Assembly (NCBI RefSeq): GCF_018613605.1
Contig: NZ_JAGGPU010000010.1
Location: 415,012 to 479,011, forward strand
DNA from: Pedobacter sp. ISL-64
GTDB taxonomy: Bacteria > Bacteroidota > Bacteroidia > Sphingobacteriales > Sphingobacteriaceae
Length of the DNA stretch: 64,000 nucleotides
Direction of reading: 5' to 3'
A program made the position numbers and the translations under genes. Under the pieces are notes generated by a model. The model was given only the letters and a program-made list of their open reading frames with translations. It had not been told where the DNA came from and ran no database searches. Shown here piece by piece: positions 26,790 to 35,415 of this stretch; the stretch's first letter is position 1, and each line of letters begins with the position of its first letter.

Positions 26790-27917
26790 ATGAAAGTTGC
26801 ATTAATTACAGGAATCACAGGTCAAGATGGTACATATCTTGCAGAATTGTTACTTGAAAAGGGCTATATGGTTCATGGTATTAAAAGAAGAAGTTCTTTG
26901 TTTAATACAGATCGGATTGATCATCTATATCAAGATCCACACGACGATAATGTTACATTTAAGCTTCATTACGGAGATCTAACCGACTCAACGAATTTAA
27001 TCAGACTTGTTCAGGAGATACAACCAGATGAAATTTATAATTTAGGTGCAATGAGTCATGTAAAAGTATCCTTTGATTCACCTGAATATGTAGCTAATGT
27101 AGATGGAGTCGGAACTTTGCGGATATTGGAGGCAGTGAGAATCTTAGGTTTAGAAAAAAAGACCAGGGTTTATCAGGCATCCACATCTGAATTATATGGG
27201 GGTATGCCAGAAAATAAAAATGATAAAGGATTTTATGATGAAAATTCACCTTTTTATCCACGTTCACCATATGGTGTGGCAAAGATTTATGGGTTTTGGA
27301 TTACTAAGAACTATCGTGAAGCTTATGGTATGTTTGCTTGTAATGGTATATTATTTAATCATGAAAGCCCATTAAGAGGCGAGACTTTTGTAACCCGTAA
27401 GATCACTCGGGCGGTGGCTAAAATAGCTCAAGGTCTACAGAAAAAATTATTTTTAGGAAATCTTGATGCCGAACGTGATTGGGGACATGCTAAGGATTAT
27501 GTAGAAGCGATGTGGCGGATCCTGCAACAAGATGTGGCAGAAGATTACGTAATTGCTACGGGCGTTACTACACGTGTTAGAGAATTTGTACGTATGGCAT
27601 TTGCAGAAGTGGGTATTACTATCGATTTTAAAGGTGAGGGTGTTGACGAAAAAGGATATGTAAGTACTTGCTCAAATCCAGAATTTCAAGTAGCTATTGG
27701 TACTGAGGTAGTTGGAGTCGATCCTTCTTATTTCCGTCCAACAGAGGTAGATTTGTTGATCGGAGACCCAACCAAATCAAAAACAAAATTAGGTTGGGAA
27801 CCTAAATATGACTTAGCTGCACTAGTGAAAGAAATGGTTGCGACTGATGTGGATCATTTTAAGAAGGAATCTTTACTGAAATCACACGGTTACACCATTA
27901 AAAATCAGTACGAGTAA
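26790..27917 (+). CDS. gmd: GDP-mannose 4,6-dehydratase
   Basis: Makes GDP-4-keto-6-deoxymannose. A 375-residue protein of standard length with GITGQDGTYLA (8-18), the NADP-binding RRSS (33-36), STSELYG (131-137), YGVAK (161-165) and HESPLRGETFVTRK. Translation is coupled to fcl (TAATG), so this copy serves GDP-L-fucose. A shorter, divergent second copy lies at 47648. Confidence 0.95.
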   Translation: MKVALITGITGQDGTYLAELLLEKGYMVHGIKRRSSLFNTDRIDHLYQDPHDDNVTFKLHYGDLTDSTNLIRLVQEIQPDEIYNLGAMSHVKVSFDSPEYVANVDGVGTLRILEAVRILGLEKKTRVYQASTSELYGGMPENKNDKGFYDENSPFYPRSPYGVAKIYGFWITKNYREAYGMFACNGILFNHESPLRGETFVTRKITRAVAKIAQGLQKKLFLGNLDAERDWGHAKDYVEAMWRILQQDVAEDYVIATGVTTRVREFVRMAFAEVGITIDFKGEGVDEKGYVSTCSNPEFQVAIGTEVVGVDPSYFRPTEVDLLIGDPTKSKTKLGWEPKYDLAALVKEMVATDVDHFKKESLLKSHGYTIKNQYE

Positions 27918-28867
27918 TGTCGGATTTGTATCTTCAAGATAAATCAGCTGCAATATATATCGCCGGGCATAACGGAATGGTTGGTTCTGCCATTAAGCGT
28001 AAACTTGAGGCTGAGGGCTTTAAAAATATACTTTTAGCTGATTCTAAATCTTTAGATTTAAGAAATCAACAATCAGTTTTCAGCTGGTTTGAACTGAATA
28101 AACCTGACTATGTTTTTTTATCGGCAGCAAAAGTAGGCGGCATCATTGCAAATAATACTTACCGAGGTGAATTCTTGTATGATAATTTGATGATTCAAAG
28201 CAATATCATAGAGGCATCCAGGCGAAATGATGTTAAGAAATTAATGTTTTTAGGTTCTTCTTGTATTTATCCTAAAATGGCTCCGCAACCATTAAAAGAA
28301 GAATATTTATTAACTGGTGAATTAGAACAAACGAATGAACCTTATGCAATAGCAAAAATTGCGGGTATAAAAATGTGTGACGCGTATAGAGATCAATATG
28401 GTTGTAATTATATTTCGGTTATGCCTACAAATTTATATGGCTATAATGATAATTATCACCCACAAAATTCACACGTATTGCCAGCCTTGATTAGAAGATT
28501 TCACGAGGCAAAAGAACGAAATTTGCCAATTGTAACTATTTGGGGTACAGGTACCCCGAAACGAGAGTTTTTGTTTGCCGATGATTTAGCCGATGCCTGT
28601 TATTTCTTGATGCAAAAGTATAATGAAAAGGGCTTGGTAAATGTAGGTTGCGGGGAAGATTTAAGTATTGCTGATTTAGCTGAAGCGGTAAAACAGGTGG
28701 TTGGATTTGAAGGTGAAATTAGTTTCGATCTTTCTAAACCAGATGGAACACCTCGCAAATTAATGAATGTAGATAAGTTATCCGATTTGGGCTGGAAATA
28801 TACCGTAAACCTAACAGAGGGTTTAAAAATGGCATATACTGATTTTAAGAATAAAACATTATCATAA
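27917..28867 (+). CDS. fcl: GDP-L-fucose synthase
   Basis: An NADPH-dependent 3,5-epimerase/4-reductase converting GDP-4-keto-6-deoxymannose to GDP-L-fucose. A 316-residue protein with GHNGMVGSA (17-25), SSCIYP (114-119, carrying the catalytic Cys) and YAIAK (143-147). Both ends overlap the neighbouring genes by one base. Confidence 0.95.
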   Translation: MSDLYLQDKSAAIYIAGHNGMVGSAIKRKLEAEGFKNILLADSKSLDLRNQQSVFSWFELNKPDYVFLSAAKVGGIIANNTYRGEFLYDNLMIQSNIIEASRRNDVKKLMFLGSSCIYPKMAPQPLKEEYLLTGELEQTNEPYAIAKIAGIKMCDAYRDQYGCNYISVMPTNLYGYNDNYHPQNSHVLPALIRRFHEAKERNLPIVTIWGTGTPKREFLFADDLADACYFLMQKYNEKGLVNVGCGEDLSIADLAEAVKQVVGFEGEISFDLSKPDGTPRKLMNVDKLSDLGWKYTVNLTEGLKMAYTDFKNKTLS

Positions 28868-29904
28868 TGAATTATACTTTAAAGGTTGTGGAGATTAGGC
28901 AGGAAACTGAGGATACAGTTACTTTGTGTTTTAAGCAACCTGGATTAAAAAAGGTTAAATATGAGGCTGGTCAATACCTTACATTAATCTTCAGAATTAA
29001 TGGCAGGCGTTATATCCGTCCTTATTCATTCTCATCCTGTCCAGGTGTTGATTCCTTTTTAGAAGTTACTGTTAAACGTGTAGAGAATGGCCTTGTTTCC
29101 AATCACATTAATGATATGGTACAAGTTGGTGATGCTATTGAAGTAATGCCACCAATGGGCGATTTTATTTATGATGCTGGGCAAGATTTTGAAGATATAT
29201 ATTTCTGGGGAGTAGGTAGTGGGATTACACCTTTAATTTCTATTATTAAGTATATATTATCAACTACGACAGCCGTAAAGGTTCATTTGAATTATGGAAA
29301 TAAAAACCATGAAACCACTATTTTTAAGAATCAAATTGAACTATTAAAAACACAGCATGCTGATCGTTTTATCGTACGTCATTTTCATACCAAATTATTT
29401 GTGGATGAAGCTAATCCACATTTAATTCAAGGAAGAATTGATCAAACTAAGGCTTTACAGATTCTGGATGAAAGTTTAGATGCGAAAAAATGTGCTCATT
29501 ATATCTGTGGGCCTGCTGGTTTAAAGGAATCTGTGAAAAGTGCCATTCTAAATAAATTTGGGTCTTTGGAAAATGTATATTCTGAAGATTTTGAACTGGT
29601 GAAAGATCCAAAGGATTTGATTGATGTTCATACTCAAAATGTGTCCCTAAATTTTGATGGAAAAGCCTATCATCTCGAAGTAGCAAAGGGGAAAAGTATT
29701 TTAGAAGCGGCTTTAAATGCTGATATTGAATTGCCTTATTCGTGCCAAACTGGGAATTGTAGTACCTGCAAAGGAAAATTGCTAGATGGAAAGGCTAAAA
29801 TGATAGGATTAAATAAAGAAAGAGAGGATTTGGCAATAGATGAGTTTTTACTTTGTTGTGCCCATCCCTTAACAGAAAACGTACATATAGAAATATTAAG
29901 TTAA
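28867..29904 (+). CDS. CDP-6-deoxy-delta-3,4-glucoseen reductase-like flavo-iron-sulfur reductase (AscD/RfbI role)
   Basis: The electron-transfer partner (E3) needed by the E1 dehydrase for C3 deoxygenation. A 345-residue protein with an FAD domain (RPYSFSS 51-57), an NAD domain (GVGSGITP 115-122) and a plant-type [2Fe-2S] domain at the C-terminus (C293, C298, C301, and C330 or C331). In the classical Yersinia AscD and Salmonella RfbI the ferredoxin domain is N-terminal. The order here (FAD-NAD-Fd) is that of PaaE-like reductases, so this may be a recruited, non-orthologous E3. Its role is inferred from lying directly in front of the CDP-sugar genes. Confidence 0.75.
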   Translation: MNYTLKVVEIRQETEDTVTLCFKQPGLKKVKYEAGQYLTLIFRINGRRYIRPYSFSSCPGVDSFLEVTVKRVENGLVSNHINDMVQVGDAIEVMPPMGDFIYDAGQDFEDIYFWGVGSGITPLISIIKYILSTTTAVKVHLNYGNKNHETTIFKNQIELLKTQHADRFIVRHFHTKLFVDEANPHLIQGRIDQTKALQILDESLDAKKCAHYICGPAGLKESVKSAILNKFGSLENVYSEDFELVKDPKDLIDVHTQNVSLNFDGKAYHLEVAKGKSILEAALNADIELPYSCQTGNCSTCKGKLLDGKAKMIGLNKEREDLAIDEFLLCCAHPLTENVHIEILS

Positions 29905-29910
29905 AAAGAT

Positions 29911-30687
29911 ATGAAGGTAGTAATACTAGCAGGTGGTTTAGGTACCCGATTAATGGAAGAAACCGAAGCTCGCCCAAAACCGATGGTTGAAATTGGCGGA
30001 AAGCCAATTCTGTGGCATATCATGAAGATATACGAAGCTTATGGTTATAACGATTTCGTATTGTGCCTGGGCTACAAAGCACAAAGTATTAAAGAATATT
30101 TCTTAAATTACTACCTGTACAATTCGGATGTTTCTATTGATATTGAAAAAAACAAGGTTGATGTACATTTTTCTAATTCTGAATCTTTTAAAGTTACCTT
30201 GGTTGATACTGGATTAACTACGAATACTGCCGGTAGGATTAAAAAAATTCAAAAATATGTTGACGGTGAAACCTTTATGTTAACCTATGGTGATGGTGTT
30301 GCTGATATTAACATTAACGCATTAGTGGAATTTCACAATAGTCATGATAAATTGGCTACTTTAACGAGTATTCAGACTCCTGGACGTTTTGGCAACATTG
30401 AAATGGATAATAATGGAACCGTTAAACATTTCGTAGAAAAGCCTCAGGGTGATGGCATGTGGATTAATGGCGGATTCTTTGTTCTTGATTCTGGGATTTT
30501 TAAATATTTAGAAGGAGATGTTGAAGATGTACAGTGGGAAAATAAACCGCTAAAAGAAATTGCCAATGATGGTCAATTAGCTGCTTTTAAGCATTCGGGC
30601 TTCTGGAAACCAATGGATGCCTTGAGAGATAGAATTGAATTGGAACAACTTTGGAGCAGTGGTGAAGCTAAATGGAAAATTTGGTAG
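29911..30687 (+). CDS. rfbF: Glucose-1-phosphate cytidylyltransferase
   Basis: Makes CDP-glucose, the entry to CDP-3,6-dideoxyhexoses (AscA/DdhA/RfbF). At 258 residues it has the standard length, with GGLGTRL (8-14), RPKPMVEIGGKPILWH and the C-terminal HSGFWKPMDALRD. It lies six bases after the reductase and one base before the 4,6-dehydratase. Confidence 0.95.
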   Translation: MKVVILAGGLGTRLMEETEARPKPMVEIGGKPILWHIMKIYEAYGYNDFVLCLGYKAQSIKEYFLNYYLYNSDVSIDIEKNKVDVHFSNSESFKVTLVDTGLTTNTAGRIKKIQKYVDGETFMLTYGDGVADININALVEFHNSHDKLATLTSIQTPGRFGNIEMDNNGTVKHFVEKPQGDGMWINGGFFVLDSGIFKYLEGDVEDVQWENKPLKEIANDGQLAAFKHSGFWKPMDALRDRIELEQLWSSGEAKWKIW

Positions 30688-30688
30688 T

Positions 30689-31780
30689 ATGAGTTTTCAA
30701 AATATATATCAAGGTAAAAAGGTATTAATTACCGGACATACAGGTTTTAAAGGATCCTGGATGGCGATCTGGTTGAAGGAATTGGGTGCTGATGTATATG
30801 GTTATGCTTTACCGCCATATTCTGAAATGGACAATTTCGTAACCAGTAAACTCGCTGATCATACTTGCCACGAAGAAGGGGATGTGCGTGATGGGGCTAA
30901 ATTGAAACAATATTTTCAAGATGTACAGCCCGATTTTGCATTTCATTTAGCAGCCCAGCCGCTTGTAATTTTATCTTATAAAGATCCCGTAGGAACCTTT
31001 GATACCAATTTAATGGGAACGGTTAATTTTTGGGAAGCTGTAAGGGCAACTCCATCTGTTAAGGCGGCCGTTAATGTAACTACAGATAAATGCTACGATA
31101 ACAGGGAATGGGTATGGGGCTATAGGGAAAATGATCCTATGGGTGGAAAGGATCCATATAGTGCCTCAAAAGGTTGCTCCGAATTAATTACCAATTCTTA
31201 TCTAGAATCTTTTTTTAAATTAGAGGGTACTTGTAACATTGCCTCAGCGAGAGCGGGAAATGTAATTGGAGGTGGCGATTGGGCTGCCGACCGAATTATT
31301 CCCGATTATTTTAGAGCTGTAAAAAAGGGAGAAACATTAGAAATCAGAAATCCTTATGCTACCCGGCCATGGCAACATGTATTAGAGCCATTAAGTGGCT
31401 ACTTAAACTTAGGTGCGGAACTTTGGCGAAAAGGTAAAGATTTTAGTGGTGGATGGAACTTTGGTCCAGAAGACAATACTAATTATTCTGTAAAGGAGTT
31501 GATTGATGAAATGCTTACGCTTGATGGCCGTGGGGGATACATCATTCCTGAACAGACTCGAAAAATGCACGAGGCTGTTTTATTAAAGTTAGATATCTCG
31601 AAGGCCGCTAATTTTCTAAAGTGGAAACCTGCATTAGGTTTTAAAGAAACTGTAGATTTTACACTTACTGGTTATCTAGATGATCTTAGCGAAAATGGAA
31701 ATATGTTTAACCTACGATCAAAACAGATCGAGCTTTACACTAAAGTAGCTTTCAATAAAGCGATTAGCTGGGCATTATAA
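30689..31780 (+). CDS. rfbG: CDP-glucose 4,6-dehydratase
   Basis: Converts CDP-glucose to CDP-4-keto-6-deoxyglucose. It has 363 residues from the ATG at 30689; a longer in-frame start at 30635 lies inside rfbF and adds no domain sequence, so I rejected it. Motifs: GHTGFKG (16-22), TTDKCYDN (131-138) and YSASK (157-161). Its stop shares a base with the next ATG. Confidence 0.95.
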   Translation: MSFQNIYQGKKVLITGHTGFKGSWMAIWLKELGADVYGYALPPYSEMDNFVTSKLADHTCHEEGDVRDGAKLKQYFQDVQPDFAFHLAAQPLVILSYKDPVGTFDTNLMGTVNFWEAVRATPSVKAAVNVTTDKCYDNREWVWGYRENDPMGGKDPYSASKGCSELITNSYLESFFKLEGTCNIASARAGNVIGGGDWAADRIIPDYFRAVKKGETLEIRNPYATRPWQHVLEPLSGYLNLGAELWRKGKDFSGGWNFGPEDNTNYSVKELIDEMLTLDGRGGYIIPEQTRKMHEAVLLKLDISKAANFLKWKPALGFKETVDFTLTGYLDDLSENGNMFNLRSKQIELYTKVAFNKAISWAL

Positions 31781-32316
31781 TGGAGATACTTAATACACCA
31801 TTCCAGGATTTATACATCATGGAATACAATAGTTTTCTTGACAATAGAGGGGAGTTTGTTAAGACAATACATAAGGAAACATTTTTGGAAAAAGAACTGG
31901 ACTACATTTTTACAGAAAGTTTTTATTCGATTTCCAATAAAAATGTAATTCGCGGAATGCATTTTCAAGTGCCACCCAAAGACCATTCAAAGTTGGTTTA
32001 TGTTGTTACCGGATCAATTATAGATGTTGTTTTAGATATTCGAAAAACATCTGAAACTTTTGGTAGATTTTTCTCTATAGAATTATCTGCAAAAAACAGA
32101 AAGGGAATTTATATTGGAAAAGGATTTGCACATGGGTTTTTATCTTTAGAAAATGATACCACTGTTGAGTATCATACTTCAACCAGTCAAAGCCGTGAAT
32201 GTGAAGCAGGTATTAGATTCGATTCGTTTGGATATGATTGGGAAGTAGAAAAACCTATATTGTCCAACAGAGATTTAGAATTTAAAATTTTTTCTGACAT
32301 ACAAAGCCCATTTTAA
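31780..32316 (+). CDS. RmlC-like epimerase, candidate CDP-sugar C5 epimerase (AscE role)
   Basis: A 178-residue cupin with His61 in RGMHFQ and Lys71 (KLVYVV), as in RmlC. It is clearly diverged from the rhamnose epimerase at 18005. It lies between rfbG and the E1 gene, in a place where the ascarylose pathway needs a C5 epimerase for the CDP-4-keto-3,6-dideoxy sugar. Its presence argues for an L-configured product such as ascarylose rather than abequose, paratose or tyvelose. The substrate is inferred from context. Confidence 0.75.
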   Translation: MEILNTPFQDLYIMEYNSFLDNRGEFVKTIHKETFLEKELDYIFTESFYSISNKNVIRGMHFQVPPKDHSKLVYVVTGSIIDVVLDIRKTSETFGRFFSIELSAKNRKGIYIGKGFAHGFLSLENDTTVEYHTSTSQSRECEAGIRFDSFGYDWEVEKPILSNRDLEFKIFSDIQSPF

Positions 32317-32317
32317 C

Positions 32318-33199
32318 ATGAAGGCATTTATCATTGGAGCATCGGGTTTGGTTGGTTCACATTGTCTATCAGTTTTCAAAAATAATAACTGGGATGTAAT
32401 GGGTACCCATTTAAACTTTAGTACTGATTCAACCATACCTTTTGATTTCTCAAAGGATGATTTAGAAAATTTATTTAATAAATCAAATTTTCAACCAGAT
32501 GTAATCATTCATTGCGCAGCATTAACCAATGTTGATTATTGTGAAAAAAATGTAGAGGAAAGCTACGAAAAAACAGTTTTGCCAACAAAGAAAATCGTTG
32601 ACTATTGTAAAAAAAATAATGTAAAATTAGCGTTCATTTCTACGGATTATATATTTGATGGCGCTAATGGTCCATATCGAGAAGATGCCAAAGTTAATCC
32701 ATTAAACGTTTATGGGAGGCATAAATTAGATTGCGAGCATCTTGTTTCGACATTATCTAATCATTTAATTTTAAGGGTTACTAATGTTTATGGGGAAGAA
32801 ACAAGATCAAAAAATTTTATTTCAAGATTAATTGAAGATCTTCGTAATAACGTAGTTAAAGAGCTTAATCTGCCACATGATCAGTTTGCAACACCGATAT
32901 ATGCCGGAGATATTGCAAGTATGACGCTTAAGTTATGTGAAGACCATAAAAATGGTATTTACCATTTATCAGGCACAGACTATTATAACAGATTTCAGCT
33001 TGCATCAAAAGTCTTATCTTATTTTAAGGATAATAAGACATTGAAAATTAATTCAGTAAAAACATTAAGTGTTAATCAAGCTGCTCTAAGACCCTTAAAT
33101 GGCGGCTTATTAAATACAAAATTCATTGAAGAGTATCCTGAATTTACATTTGAAAATGTAGATTTCTTTATCTTAAAAGTAACAGAACATGAACTATAA
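32318..33199 (+). CDS. RmlD-like SDR, candidate CDP-4-keto-3,6-dideoxyhexose 4-reductase (AscF role)
   Basis: A 293-residue reductase of the RmlD type with GASGLVGSH (7-15), STDYIFDG (108-115) and the catalytic YGRHK (132-136). It starts one base after the epimerase stop and overlaps the E1 gene by 11 bases. In the CDP-ascarylose route this would be the final C4 reduction. The fold is sure; the substrate is inferred from the operon. Confidence 0.75.
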   Translation: MKAFIIGASGLVGSHCLSVFKNNNWDVMGTHLNFSTDSTIPFDFSKDDLENLFNKSNFQPDVIIHCAALTNVDYCEKNVEESYEKTVLPTKKIVDYCKKNNVKLAFISTDYIFDGANGPYREDAKVNPLNVYGRHKLDCEHLVSTLSNHLILRVTNVYGEETRSKNFISRLIEDLRNNVVKELNLPHDQFATPIYAGDIASMTLKLCEDHKNGIYHLSGTDYYNRFQLASKVLSYFKDNKTLKINSVKTLSVNQAALRPLNGGLLNTKFIEEYPEFTFENVDFFILKVTEHEL

Positions 33200-34493
33200 A
33201 CATTTTAGCGGAACCTTGCAAGAGCAACTATCTGAGATAGCCGCAAAAAACGCAAAGCGAGAAATTATACCAGGGAAGGATTATATTGCCGTTACTGGAA
33301 AAGTAATGGATGAAGATGACCTGTTGTTAGGTGTAGATTCTATGTTGGATGGATGGCTTACAGCTGGGCGTTTTGCAACTGAATTTGAATATGAGTTCGC
33401 TAAATATTTTGGAGCTACTAAAGCATTATTGGTGAATTCTGGCTCGTCAGCCAATTTGGTGGCATTTTACACGCTAACATCTCCTAAACTTGGTGATAGA
33501 TCGATTAAGCCTGGAGATGAGGTAATTACGGTTGCTGCCGGCTTTCCCACAACTGTTAATCCAATAGTACAAGCCGGTGCGATACCTGTTTTTATTGACG
33601 TAGATATTGCTACCCATAATGTTAAGGCAGATATGATTGAAGCTGCAGTTTCATCAAAAACTAAGGCTATTATGATCGCGCACTCATTAGGAAATCCCTT
33701 TGATTTAGATGAAGTGATGCGTGTTGCTAAAAAATATAATTTGTGGGTTATTGAGGATGACTGTGATTCCTTAGGCGCAACCTATAAAGGACAGAAAACG
33801 GGAACATTCGGTGATTTATCTACGTTTTCATTTTATCCTGCTCACCACATTACAATGGGTGAAGGTGGAGCTGTAGTAGTTAATAACCCTGAATTGGCTA
33901 AAATTGCTGAAAGCTTTAGAGATTGGGGAAGAGATTGCTATTGTTTACCAGGTAAAGATGATACTTGTGGCTGTCGCTTTGGGCAACAGCTTGGGAGTCT
34001 TCCTTACGGTTATGATCACAAGTATACTTATTCACATGTGGGTTTTAATCTCAAGGTAACCGACATGCAAGCTGCATTGGGTGTTTCACAACTTAAAAAA
34101 GTTGAGCATTTTATACAAAGAAGGAAAGAAAACTACAAAGCTTTATATTCTAGAATGAAGGAGTTTGAAGAAGTATTTATATTGCCGGAACCGACTCCAG
34201 ATTCTGATCCTTCTTGGTTTGGATTTTTAATGACACTTAGAGAGGGTGATTCGAATGATCGTCATATGTTGGTGCAGCATCTAGAAGAGAAAAAAATCGG
34301 GACGCGATTACTCTTTGCTGGTAACTTATTAAGACAACCGGCCTATGCAGACGTTGAACACAGAGTAGTAGGTGATTTAAAAAATACAGACATCATTATG
34401 AATCAATCATTTTGGTTAGGCGTTTGGCCAGGATTAAATGAAAGCCATTATGACTATATAACAGCTGTGATTAGGAACTATATTAATTCTTAA
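33189..34493 (+). CDS. rfbH: CDP-4-dehydro-6-deoxyglucose 3-dehydrase (E1)
   Basis: A PMP-dependent iron-sulfur enzyme that removes the C3 hydroxyl of CDP-4-keto-6-deoxyglucose (AscC/DdhC/RfbH). A 434-residue protein of standard length. The aminotransferase-fold lysine is replaced by histidine (FYPAHHITMGEGG, His220), as in known E1. The four cluster cysteines C192, C250, C252 and C260 give exactly the published C-x57-C-x-C-x7-C spacing. It works with the reductase at 28867. The upstream SDR gene overlaps it by 11 bases. It is the best-supported member of the CDP-sugar set. Confidence 0.95.
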   Translation: MNYKHFSGTLQEQLSEIAAKNAKREIIPGKDYIAVTGKVMDEDDLLLGVDSMLDGWLTAGRFATEFEYEFAKYFGATKALLVNSGSSANLVAFYTLTSPKLGDRSIKPGDEVITVAAGFPTTVNPIVQAGAIPVFIDVDIATHNVKADMIEAAVSSKTKAIMIAHSLGNPFDLDEVMRVAKKYNLWVIEDDCDSLGATYKGQKTGTFGDLSTFSFYPAHHITMGEGGAVVVNNPELAKIAESFRDWGRDCYCLPGKDDTCGCRFGQQLGSLPYGYDHKYTYSHVGFNLKVTDMQAALGVSQLKKVEHFIQRRKENYKALYSRMKEFEEVFILPEPTPDSDPSWFGFLMTLREGDSNDRHMLVQHLEEKKIGTRLLFAGNLLRQPAYADVEHRVVGDLKNTDIIMNQSFWLGVWPGLNESHYDYITAVIRNYINS

Positions 34494-34512
34494 CAATTAA
34501 TAAATATCGGTT

Positions 34513-35415
34513 ATGCTTGAAGAGGTAACTTTTGCTATTCCAACCTATAACAGAAATGAGTATTTAAAAAAATTGCTAGATTCTATCCCTACATTTCTAA
34601 ATGCAACTTTCGTAATTAGTGATAATGGAGATTATGTGTTAGAGGAAACTCTTCAAAAGCATAAGTCTAAAACTACAGTTGTTTCTTCAAAGGAAGTTAT
34701 AGGGATGTATGAAAATTGGAATAAAGTTATCAATTTAGTGCAGACTAAGTGGTTTTTTATTCCATCAGACGACGATCTATATTTTGAAGATGGTTTGATC
34801 GCTGTTAAAGAAGCTATAGAAAAACATCCTAATGGTGATATCTTTATCTTTGGGCATCATGTTATTGATGAAAACGACAAATTCTTATCAAAATGGATGC
34901 CAACCCGAGAAGAAGAGTTATTGGCACCAAAAGGTTTTGAACTTTTCAAATATGGAGTAAATGCTCGGTTTCCATCTATCTTATTTAGAACAGAGCATGT
35001 GAGAAATATGGGAGGGATTGACAGTTCCTATTCTTTTACTGCTGGCGATAGTTTACTCATTCAAAAATGCTTAATCAATGGAAATGCTGTTTTTGTAGAT
35101 AAAATTTTAGGTGCCTATCGAACTTGGCCTAACAATTATACAAATCAGCTTATCGCATCGAAAGAGTGGTTACAAAAAATTGACAGGTGGCAAGATGAGA
35201 TCTCTATAGAGATAGATAAAAGTAATATCAAAAACTTAAATCTTAAAAGAATGAAAGATGAAGTTTATGCTCAGAATTTGTTAAACGGTATTCAAGTGAT
35301 GAGGAAAAATCAAAAAGGGTTTACCTCTATTTTAAAGTTTATTTTCTCAAACAGATTTCCTTGGAAGGCAAATCTAAAAACAAAACTCCAAATACTAAAG
35401 TTAATCTTAAGATGA
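34513..35415 (+). CDS. Family 2 glycosyltransferase
   Basis: A GT-A inverting transferase of 300 residues. The N-terminal nucleotide-binding strand is IPTYNRNEYL (9-18) and the metal-binding acidic motif is SDDD (85-88). There are no membrane helices, so it acts at the cytoplasmic face. It starts 19 bases after the E1 gene, which makes it a candidate for transferring the 3,6-dideoxy sugar, but position is the only argument. Its stop overlaps the flippase ATG (ATGA). Confidence 0.85.
   Translation: MLEEVTFAIPTYNRNEYLKKLLDSIPTFLNATFVISDNGDYVLEETLQKHKSKTTVVSSKEVIGMYENWNKVINLVQTKWFFIPSDDDLYFEDGLIAVKEAIEKHPNGDIFIFGHHVIDENDKFLSKWMPTREEELLAPKGFELFKYGVNARFPSILFRTEHVRNMGGIDSSYSFTAGDSLLIQKCLINGNAVFVDKILGAYRTWPNNYTNQLIASKEWLQKIDRWQDEISIEIDKSNIKNLNLKRMKDEVYAQNLLNGIQVMRKNQKGFTSILKFIFSNRFPWKANLKTKLQILKLILR

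Noticed and set aside
31780..32316. A second rhamnose 3,5-epimerase (rfbC duplicate)
   Set aside because: It is well diverged from 18005 and embedded between CDP-sugar genes, so a CDP-sugar C5 epimerase is the better reading.
33189..34493. An ordinary sugar aminotransferase (DegT family)
   Set aside because: The PLP lysine is replaced by His220 and the four cluster cysteines are present at E1 spacing.
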